From contig CALHPT010000196.1 of the NCBI GenBank assembly GCA_938036405.1, forward strand, positions 1-5,965: a stretch of 5,965 bases of DNA, given 5' to 3'. Of the stretch, positions 1 to 4,647 are shown piece by piece. Below the pieces are notes generated by a model. The model saw only the letters and a list, made by a program, of their open reading frames with translations, was not told the DNA's origin and did no database searches. Position 1 is the first letter of the stretch. Each line of letters begins with the position of its first letter. The DNA is from an uncultured Tannerella sp. Its GTDB lineage: Bacteria; Bacteroidota; Bacteroidia; Bacteroidales; Tannerellaceae. The position numbers and the translations under genes are program-made.

Positions 1-133
1 TCCTGATCGGACGCCAATCGATAAGCCTCTCAACCTGATTGAGGAAGTCGTTTTGTGCTTTGCGATAACGCTTTGAAAGGAGTGCGTCTGCAAATGTTAC
101 ATGCTCATCGGTATTCTTGGATTGGTATGCCAT
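1..133 (-). CDS. IS5-family transposase, N-terminal part (cut by the window edge)
   Basis: The minus strand reads ATG at 133-131 and stays open for 44 codons to the left edge, so only the N-terminus is present. The peptide begins MAYQSKNTDEHVTFADALLS and ends VERLIDWRPIR. I recognise this start from IS5-family transposases of Porphyromonas gingivalis (the ISPg1/IS1126 type) from memory, without a database check. The DDE catalytic residues that join the IS to its target lie beyond the window. The start is well placed: an in-frame TAA lies about 24 bases upstream, and a Bacteroidetes-type promoter ends about 30 bases upstream. There is no clear Shine-Dalgarno sequence. The lower GC content than the genes to the right supports acquisition by transfer. 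Whether the rest is intact cannot be seen. Confidence 0.8.
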   Translation of the reverse strand, partial: MAYQSKNTDEHVTFADALLSKRYRKAQNDFLNQVERLIDWRPIR

Positions 134-162
134 GGGAGGAATATTATGCTGTTTTTAATACT

Positions 163-194
163 CAAATATACAAAATAACTCCCTATTATACAAT
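163..194 (-). promoter_or_regulatory. Candidate Bacteroidetes promoter for the transposase
   Basis: On the minus strand, TATATTTG (170-163) matches the Bacteroidetes -7 consensus TAnnTTTG exactly. ATTG (194-191) sits 20 bp upstream, where the -33 TTG element is expected. Transcription would start near 157, leaving a leader of about 24 nt before the transposase ATG at 133. The region is very AT-rich, so a chance match is possible, but spacing and position both fit. Confidence 0.55.
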
Positions 195-238
195 GAATTA
201 ACAAACAAAATACACACCAATCGCCGTGAAGAGGTCTC

Positions 239-290
239 TTTTGATAGGTATGCAGAAGCTGTATTGGCTCTGAAAACGCTTTTTGATAGG
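239..290. repeat. Pair of 10-bp direct repeats, 42 bp apart
   Basis: TTTTGATAGG occurs at 239-248 and again at 281-290, both next to a pyrimidine-rich CTCT or CGCT. The 42-bp spacing is four helical turns. Near an IS end such pairs can be transposase-binding sites, but this is inference, and two copies of ten bases in AT-rich DNA are modest evidence. Confidence 0.4.
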
Positions 291-366
291 AAAACAACAC
301 CTGTTCGTGGATTTACAGACAAGCCGCAACCCTAGGGCTGGATGTGTTTGTATAGATAACCCATAA

Positions 367-412
367 AAAGGGCACCCCTGACAATGCATGTCGGAGGTGC
401 CCTTTCGTTTTT
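367..412. terminator. Strong, probably bidirectional intrinsic terminator after mlaF
   Basis: AAAGGGCACC (367-376) pairs perfectly with GGTGCCCTTT (396-405). Further pairs continue inside it with a one-base bulge on each arm: CC 377-378 with GG 393-394, and GACA 380-383 with TGTC 389-392. On the plus strand the stem is followed by CG and five T (408-412). On the minus strand, the direction of mlaF, it runs into TTTTTA (369-364). It lies about 25 bp beyond the mlaF stop codon, so it closes the leftward operon. It may also stop rightward transcription coming out of the IS region. Confidence 0.88.
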
Positions 413-428
413 AGCCTCTCATCCTTAG

Positions 429-1232
429 CTATTCCGGCGGGGACTTGCGCGTAGGTACAACGCCCGCCTCTTGCTCCTGCTCCTCCAGCTCGCTGGCCTT
501 GCGGAGCAGGTCGGAGGCGAAGATGAAAGCATTCAGTGCCTTGTTGCCCGACGACACGACCTGCTCCTTCGTGCCCTGCCACTCCTTGATCCCCTCACGG
601 ATAAAGATGATGTTCTCGCCGATGTTCATCACCGAGTTCATGTCGTGCGTGTTGATGATCGTCGTCATGTTGTACTCCTTGGTGATGCTGTGGATAAGGC
701 TATCAATCACGAGCGACGTCTTCGGGTCGAGGCCCGAGTTCGGCTCGTCGCAGAGCAGGTATTTCGGTTGCAGCGCGATGGCCCGCGCGATGGCGGCGCG
801 CTTCATCATACCGCCACTAATCTCCGAGGGGTAGAGGTCTCGCGCATGACTAATCTCCACCCGCTCGAGGCAGCTCAGGGCGCGGCGCTCCCGCTCGCGG
901 GCCGTCTCTCGCGAGAACATATCGAGCGGGAAGAGCACATTCTCGAGCACCGTCATGCTGTCGAACAGCGCTGAGCCTTGAAACAGCACGCCCGTCTCGC
1001 GGCGCAAATGCTTCAGCTCCGACTTGTTCATCGACAGCAGGTCGCGCCCGTCGTAGAGCACGCGTCCGCGGTCAGGCTTCACCAGCCCGATGATACTCTT
1101 TACCGTCACCGTCTTACCCGAGCCGCTTCGGCCGATGATGAGGTTTGTCTTGCCCGTCTCGAAGACAGCGCTGATGTCGTTCAGGACCACACGCCCGTCG
1201 AACGACTTCACTATATGTTCTATTTCGATCAT
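429..1232 (-). CDS. mlaF: MlaF-type ABC transporter ATPase (MCE/Mla lipid transport)
   Basis: This is the cytoplasmic ATP-hydrolysing subunit of an MCE-type lipid transporter, which in Gram-negative bacteria moves phospholipids between inner and outer membranes. All ABC motifs are present in the 267 residues: Walker A GRSGSGKT (34-41), Q-loop Gln85, signature ISGGMMKR (138-145), Walker B YLLCDEP (158-164) with catalytic Glu163, D-loop SGLD and switch His196. The SGGM form of the signature and the preceding partner gene point to the MlaF/Ttg2A/MKL family, not a generic importer. A charged C-terminal tail (about 245-267, rich in Glu) extends past the core. The start ATG overlaps the mlaE stop codon by four bases (ATGA), indicating translational coupling. 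No mlaD or mlaC gene follows: a terminator comes next. Confidence 0.93.
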   Translation of the reverse strand: MIEIEHIVKSFDGRVVLNDISAVFETGKTNLIIGRSGSGKTVTVKSIIGLVKPDRGRVLYDGRDLLSMNKSELKHLRRETGVLFQGSALFDSMTVLENVLFPLDMFSRETARERERRALSCLERVEISHARDLYPSEISGGMMKRAAIARAIALQPKYLLCDEPNSGLDPKTSLVIDSLIHSITKEYNMTTIINTHDMNSVMNIGENIIFIREGIKEWQGTKEQVVSSGNKALNAFIFASDLLRKASELEEQEQEAGVVPTRKSPPE

Positions 1233-1975
1233 TTCGTAAGCATGATATGAGTGAGGATCACGTCGGCCAGCAGGATCATGATGCTGCTGATCACAATGGC
1301 GTTCGTGCTGGCCTTGCCCACCTCCAGCGAGCCACCCTTGACATTGTAGCCGAAGTAGGAGCCGATCGACGAGATAAGGAAGGCGTAGACGACGGACTTG
1401 ATGACGGAGTACCAGATGTAGAACGGGTTGAAGTAGTACTGCAACCCGAACTCGAACGAGGCCGGCGTCATGCCCGAAACGACGTGGCTGGCGAAGACAC
1501 CGCCCAGGATGCCCGTCGTCATGCTGAAGAAGACCAGCACGGGGATGAACAGCATCATGCCCGTGATCTTAGGCATGATCAGGAAGTTGGCCGAGTTCAC
1601 GCCCATGATCTCCATCGCGTCAATCTGCTCCGTGACGCGCATCGTGCCAATCTCGGAAGTGATGTTACTGCCCACCTTACCGGCCAGAATAAGGCACATG
1701 ATGGACGACGAGAACTCCAGCAGGATGATCTCGCGCGTGGTGTAGCCGATGGTGAACTTGGGGATGAGCGGCGAGCTGATGTTGAGCGAAATCTGTATCG
1801 CGATCACCGTGCCAATGAAGATCGAGATGATGACCACGATCCAAATCGAGTCGACGCCGAGCTTGTAGATCTCGCGCACAAGCTGCTTGAAAAACATGCT
1901 CCAACGCGTGGGCGGAGTGAGCGCTTTGCGCATCAGTAGGACGTATTCGCCTACCTGTTGTAATGCCTTGATCAT
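1229..1975 (-). CDS. mlaE: MlaE-type ABC transporter permease (MCE/Mla lipid transport)
   Basis: This is the inner-membrane subunit that dimerises and couples with MlaF to move lipid. The 248-residue length is normal for the family. The family signature lies at about 98-127 (AGKVGSNITSEIGTMRVTEQ, then IDAMEIMGV), which forms the cytoplasmic coupling region contacting the ATPase. Hydrophobic segments lie at roughly 43-65, 84-99, 136-165, 187-208 and 225-246. The N-terminal part (about 1-40) is amphipathic, as expected of the interfacial helix in MlaE. The gene overlaps mlaF by four bases. Its ATG comes only four bases (TTAT) after the last unit of the GTAGT-type array, with no Shine-Dalgarno sequence, and I found no TAnnTTTG promoter in the gap upstream. 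It may be read through from the nitroreductase gene or use a non-consensus promoter. Confidence 0.92.
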   Translation of the reverse strand: MIKALQQVGEYVLLMRKALTPPTRWSMFFKQLVREIYKLGVDSIWIVVIISIFIGTVIAIQISLNISSPLIPKFTIGYTTREIILLEFSSSIMCLILAGKVGSNITSEIGTMRVTEQIDAMEIMGVNSANFLIMPKITGMMLFIPVLVFFSMTTGILGGVFASHVVSGMTPASFEFGLQYYFNPFYIWYSVIKSVVYAFLISSIGSYFGYNVKGGSLEVGKASTNAIVISSIMILLADVILTHIMLTK

Positions 1976-1979
1976 ATAA

Positions 1980-2128
1980 GGTAGTTATAGGGGAGTTATG
2001 CGCCTTTGGCGCGGTAGTTACGGCCTTTGGCCGGGTAGTTATAGGGTAGTCAGAGGGAAGTTATGGGGAGAGTTATAAGGCTACTTCTAACTACCTTTTG
2101 ACTACCCTATAACTACCCTCTGACTACC
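1980..2128. repeat. Intergenic GTAGT-type array, about 11-bp period, with inverted halves
   Basis: The gap between the nitroreductase and mlaE genes is almost entirely repeat. Plus-strand 11-mers run GGTAGTTATAG (2034-2044), GGTAGTCAGAG (2045-2055) and GGAAGTTATGG (2056-2066), with another at 1980-1990. From 2085 the motif is inverted in four contiguous 11-mers: TTCTAACTACC, TTTTGACTACC, CTATAACTACC and CTCTGACTACC (2085-2128). These alternate T-A and T-G before ACTACC, so the higher unit is 22 bp. The halves can pair: 2045-2066 matches the complement of 2107-2128 at 20 of 22 positions, and other registers also fit. Copies at 4528-4597 and 5757-5796 show a dispersed family. The function is unknown to me. 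Confidence 0.85.
2000..2033. repeat. Two GC-rich mini-hairpins with a shared CCTTTGG core
   Basis: GCGCC-TTT-GGCGC (2000-2012) and CGGCC-TTT-GGCCG (2021-2033) are perfect 5-bp stems with the same TTT loop. The stems differ in sequence but keep pairing, as in compensatory change. They are separated only by GGTAGTTA (2013-2020). Each follows an AGTTA motif, so array and hairpin together form two units of 21-22 bp (1991-2012 and 2013-2033). No T-tract follows, so they are not canonical terminators. Confidence 0.8.
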
Positions 2129-2131
2129 TCT

Positions 2132-2857
2132 TCATATCCGATGATAAACCTCTTCCATCGGTACGCGGAATCGTTCGCCCCAGACGCCACGCCTTTCGTC
2201 GCGGATGCCGCAGCTGATGATCATGTTGACCTCAGCCCGGCGTGGCAGGCGGAGGATACGCTTCACCCGTAGGCTGTCGAAGCCCTCGAGCGGACACGTG
2301 TCATAGCCCGCGTCGGTCATGGCCAGCATGAACGTCTGCACAACCAGTGCGCAGCTCTTATGCACGACCACACGCATATCGGCTTCCGAGACTTGCCGCG
2401 TGATCGGGCGAAAAAGCCCGACGGCCATGAGGATCGTCTTACGCAGCAGCCCCAGCAGCCCGCAGGCATTGCCGTAGAGGAAGGGCATCACGCGCTGGTA
2501 ATACATCTCCCACCGCTTCGTGCGATGGGCTTGTCTGTCGGCGGGACTGTTACGCGCGACGTTGCCCCGTTCAAAAGCAAGTGCCGCAGCGGCACGGCGG
2601 CGGAACAGGTCGCGGCGGGTGACGAAGACGACAAGCTGCTGCGCCGTCGATACGGCCGTCTGATCTAAGCAGGCGGGCACCAGTCGGCGGATCGTGTCCG
2701 GGTCGGTGATGTGATAACACTCCCAGAGTTGCATGTTGGAGCTGGTGGGAGCCAGGCGTGCCAGATCGATGCAGTGGCGCACCGTGTCGGCATCAATCGC
2801 CTCGTCGGTGTAACGACGCACCGCGCGACGGGTGCGGAGGATTTCTTCTAATGTCAT
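2132..2857 (-). CDS. Nitroreductase-family flavoprotein (FMN-dependent oxidoreductase)
   Basis: This is a 241-residue member of the FMN-dependent nitroreductase superfamily: cytoplasmic homodimers that reduce nitro compounds, quinones or flavin with NAD(P)H. Family marks include an N-terminal RRAVRRY (10-16), which supplies basic residues for the FMN phosphate, and LARLAPTSSNMQLWE (32-46). A helix LVVQTFMLAM precedes GYDTCPLEGFD (184-194), and a basic C-terminal FMN-binding stretch CGIRDERRGVWGERF lies at 216-230. Residues 81-160 are unusually Arg-rich and variable, so the substrate cannot be predicted. It stands between two repeat-filled gaps and has no evident functional tie to its neighbours. 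The upstream leader has no Shine-Dalgarno sequence and no TAnnTTTG box, so its promoter is unidentified. Confidence 0.88.
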   Translation of the reverse strand: MTLEEILRTRRAVRRYTDEAIDADTVRHCIDLARLAPTSSNMQLWECYHITDPDTIRRLVPACLDQTAVSTAQQLVVFVTRRDLFRRRAAAALAFERGNVARNSPADRQAHRTKRWEMYYQRVMPFLYGNACGLLGLLRKTILMAVGLFRPITRQVSEADMRVVVHKSCALVVQTFMLAMTDAGYDTCPLEGFDSLRVKRILRLPRRAEVNMIISCGIRDERRGVWGERFRVPMEEVYHRI

Positions 2858-2893
2858 AGGGAAAATGAATAACTACGAGTATCAGGCCAGCTT

Positions 2894-2912
2894 GGCAGGC
2901 GGCCCTGCCGCC
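2894..2912. repeat. GC-rich hairpin with two alternative pairings
   Basis: GGCAGG (2894-2899) pairs with CCTGCC (2904-2909) around a CGGC loop. The overlapping GGCGGC (2898-2903) pairs with GCCGCC (2907-2912) around CCT. Only one stem can form at a time. It sits in the nitroreductase leader, about 40 bp upstream of the start codon. A GGCGGC/GCCGCC hairpin of the same type occurs at 5915-5930. Confidence 0.65.
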
Positions 2913-2958
2913 TTGACCTTCTTTTGCTTCTTTTCTTGTGTCAAGACAAGAAAAGAAG
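2912..2958. repeat. Long inverted repeat, a probable dispersed intergenic element
   Basis: CTTCTTTTCTTGT (2927-2939) and ACAAGAAAAGAAG (2946-2958) are a perfect 13-bp inverted repeat around a GTCAAG loop (2940-2945). That loop is itself complementary to CTTGAC at 2912-2917, so loop and upstream strand could pair. CTTCTTTT is also directly repeated at 2918-2925 and 2927-2934, giving a second register. I recall similar CTTGAC/CTTCTTTT/GTCAAG palindromes between genes in many bacteria, so this is probably a mobile or dispersed palindromic element. No T-tract follows on either strand, so it is not a classical terminator for the lipoprotein gene ending at 2987. Confidence 0.75.
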
Positions 2959-2986
2959 GAGTAAAGACAGGTACAGCGAAGAGCCC

Positions 2987-3625
2987 TTATTCAGCGCCTT
3001 CGCTCATCGCAGTCTTGGCTAAGTTGTAGAACGATTGGGGCACCTCTCGCTCACCGTTCGTGACGAAGTCGTTGAAGCCCTCATCGTCGGTAAGATGGAT
3101 CACACGACCGGAGGAGTCACATTCGTAGACGTAGGTGTCTCCTCCGATCTTCACCGAGCCACTGAGTGCGTCGGGGATGGTGTAGTCCTTGAGCTGCGAG
3201 GCCATGTAGGCGAGTCGGCTACGCCACTTGGCCGATGCCGCGCGCGTCTGACCGCTCTCGATCAGGCGACGGATCTCCGTGAGGCTGCAATCGCTGCCGC
3301 TGGCCGAGACGTCTCCTTTGCTGAAGTCCGGCAGGGCGTCCATCATCTTCTCCAAGTGCTTTGACTTCCGCTTGCCACCTTGCGTCATGGCGTCGACAAG
3401 CTCCCAAGCGTCGCGGATGGACTGGAGGGTCTGAATAGCGATGGTGATCTCGCGCCGCAGCTGTGTCTTGTCGAACTCCATGACGACCGGTCCGGGTTCG
3501 GGTTCGTTACTGGGAACCATCACGGGTTCGTTCGGCGTCGCGGCCGGAGCTTGCTCGGCTTTGCGTTCGCTGCACCCTGTCATCAGGACGAGCGCAGCCA
3601 GTGTAAGTAGTAACAGCTTATTCAT
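2987..3625 (-). CDS. Putative lipoprotein of unknown function
   Basis: I do not recognise the family of this 212-residue protein. The N-terminus is a clear lipoprotein signal: MNK, a hydrophobic run at 4-15, then LMTGC with Cys18 as the lipidated residue, followed by SERK. A flexible Pro/Glu/Ala-rich linker (about 24-48, with two NEP motifs) leads to a soluble domain. Residues 54-150 look mainly helical, with a basic stretch GGKRKSKH (83-90). The last part (155-185) looks like short beta strands, with GGDTYVYECDSSGRVIHLTD. Cys113 and Cys169 could form a disulfide in the periplasm. The gene starts 17 bp after the metallopeptidase stop, so the two are probably co-transcribed. The post-Cys SERK is only weakly like the acidic surface-export signals of Bacteroidetes, so the final membrane side is uncertain. 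Confidence 0.8.
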   Translation of the reverse strand: MNKLLLLTLAALVLMTGCSERKAEQAPAATPNEPVMVPSNEPEPGPVVMEFDKTQLRREITIAIQTLQSIRDAWELVDAMTQGGKRKSKHLEKMMDALPDFSKGDVSASGSDCSLTEIRRLIESGQTRAASAKWRSRLAYMASQLKDYTIPDALSGSVKIGGDTYVYECDSSGRVIHLTDDEGFNDFVTNGEREVPQSFYNLAKTAMSEGAE

Positions 3626-3642
3626 TGCTGATCGTTGTATGG

Positions 3643-4518
3643 TTAGAGTTCGTCATAGGGGACTGAGAACGTGTCGCCGCCCCTGAGCTTGCCAGACTGG
3701 TAGCCGCGCTTGAGCCAACGCATGCGCTGCGCAGAGGTACCGTGCGTGAAGGCGTCGGGGACGACGGATCCTCCGGCCGCCTTTTGCAGTCGGTCGTCGC
3801 CCACCTGCGAGGCAGCGTTGATCGCCTCCTCCAGGTCGCCGTCCTGAAGCGACTTCCAGCGTTCGTTCTCGTGATTGGCCCAGACGCCCGCCAAATAGTC
3901 GGCCTGAAGCTCTAACCGGACGCTGAGGCGGTTGCCCTCCTTCTTGCCGAGGCGCGCCGTCTCGCGATTGACGCGCTCAATGTTGCCGAGGAGGTATTGC
4001 ACATGGTGGCCGACCTCGTGAGCGATGACGTAGGCATAGGCAAAGTCGCCGCCGGCGCCCAAGCTCCGCTCCATCTCGTCGAAGAACGAGAGATCAATAT
4101 ACACCGTCTGATCAGCGGGGCAGTAGAAGGGTCCCGTGGACGACGAGGCTTGTCCGCAGCCCGAGCGCGTAGAGTTGCGGTAGATCACCATCTTCGGCTG
4201 GGTATATTCCAGGCCTTCGGCCTTGAAAAGCTCCGTCCACACGTCCTCCGTGCTGGCGAAGACTTTCTTCGTAAAGCTGAAAAGTGCAGCCTCTTCTTCG
4301 CTCTGCACATATTCCTTCTGTGGCGACGCATCGTCGGCCTCACTGCCGCCGACACCGCCTTGCAACACCTCGAGCGGATTGCCGCCCATGACCCACGTCA
4401 GCAGCGCCACGATAATCATGCCGCCAATGCCGAGCGACGCCTTACCGCCGCCCGACATGCCGCCGCCACTGCGTCGGTCTTCCACATTCGTGCTTTCTCT
4501 TCTTCCGTCTAAACGCAT
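3643..4518 (-). CDS. Membrane-anchored neutral zinc metallopeptidase (YpfJ-like)
   Basis: This is a 291-residue member of the putative neutral zinc metallopeptidase family (Pfam Zn_peptidase, E. coli YpfJ), whose substrates are not well defined. The N-terminus MRLDGRREST-NVEDRR is family-typical and fixes the start. A Gly-rich linker precedes one membrane segment (about 29-44), which should place the catalytic domain outside the cytoplasm. The zinc motif HEVGHH is at 167-172 (ligands His167 and His171, catalytic Glu168). RLELQADYLAG (201-211) probably supplies the third ligand, Glu203 or Asp207. SGCGQASSSTGPFYCPADQT (119-138) is also a family mark, and Cys121 and Cys133 may form a disulfide. 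The C-terminal HGTSAQRMRWLKRGY is typical too. A GTAGT-type array fills the gap upstream, and a lipoprotein gene follows 17 bp downstream. Confidence 0.93.
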   Translation of the reverse strand: MRLDGRRESTNVEDRRSGGGMSGGGKASLGIGGMIIVALLTWVMGGNPLEVLQGGVGGSEADDASPQKEYVQSEEEAALFSFTKKVFASTEDVWTELFKAEGLEYTQPKMVIYRNSTRSGCGQASSSTGPFYCPADQTVYIDLSFFDEMERSLGAGGDFAYAYVIAHEVGHHVQYLLGNIERVNRETARLGKKEGNRLSVRLELQADYLAGVWANHENERWKSLQDGDLEEAINAASQVGDDRLQKAAGGSVVPDAFTHGTSAQRMRWLKRGYQSGKLRGGDTFSVPYDEL

Positions 4519-4527
4519 AATTGGATA

Positions 4528-4597
4528 AGTAGTTAGGGGGGAGTTAGAAGTAGTAGAGGGTAGTTCGAGGGGTAGTAGGGATGTGCCCTTTACTACC
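4528..4597. repeat. Second GTAGT-type array, upstream of the metallopeptidase gene
   Basis: Plus-strand units run AGTAGTTAGGG (4528-4538), GGGAGTTAGAA (4539-4549), GTAGTAGAGG (4550-4559), GTAGTTCGAGG (4560-4570) and GGTAGTAGGG (4571-4580), with spacing 10-11 bp. An inverted TACTACC follows at 4591-4597. GGTAGTAGGG and CCC-TT-TACTACC can fold into a hairpin (4571-4597) with a 2-base bulge. The copy nearest the gene ends ten bases from its ATG. The layout matches the array at 1980-2128. Confidence 0.8.
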
Positions 4598-4600
4598 TGA

Positions 4601-4647
4601 GGGACGCAAGCCCCGATGACTACCCGGAGAGGCCCACGGCCTCGGGG
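4601..4647. repeat. GC-rich hairpins between ychF and the second array
   Basis: GAGGCC-CAC-GGCCTC (4629-4643) is a perfect 6-bp stem starting five bases past the ychF stop codon. GGG-ACGCAAG-CCC (4601-4613) is a weaker stem, and GACTACC (4618-4624) lies between them. An alternative outer pairing of CCCCGA (4611-4616) with the TCGGGG at 4642-4647 is possible. No T-tract follows the main stem on the minus strand, so ychF termination here would be non-canonical, and read-through into the metallopeptidase gene is possible. Confidence 0.65.

Larger units (their letters stand above)
134..360. other. AT-rich non-coding stretch, probably holding the IS end
   Basis: About 230 bases lie between the transposase start and the terminator, with no gene I can support. 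Two short minus-strand frames cross it (300-97 and 389-198). They overlap each other, give cysteine-rich peptides without a recognisable family, and the first also overlaps the transposase. The stretch holds the transposase promoter, a 10-bp direct repeat and a palindrome CCCTAGGG at 330-337. The terminal inverted repeat and target duplication of the IS should lie here. I could not define them because the other IS end is outside the window. Confidence 0.5.

Noticed and set aside
97..389. Two short minus-strand frames (300-97 and 389-198) in the AT-rich left region
   Set aside because: They overlap each other in different frames, one also overlaps the transposase, and neither has a recognisable family. 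They look like chance frames in IS-end DNA.
1247..1939. A 230-codon open frame on the plus strand opposite mlaE
   Set aside because: The product is an Asp/Arg/His-rich string with no hydrophobic core or motif. The opposite strand encodes a complete MlaE.
1980..2128. The 11-bp repeat array as a CRISPR
   Set aside because: Units are far too short, spacers are only 3-4 bases, orientation switches within the array, and no cas genes are present.
4629..4643. The GAGGCC/GGCCTC hairpin as the ychF intrinsic terminator
   Set aside because: No T-tract follows the stem on the minus strand. It is recorded only as a hairpin.
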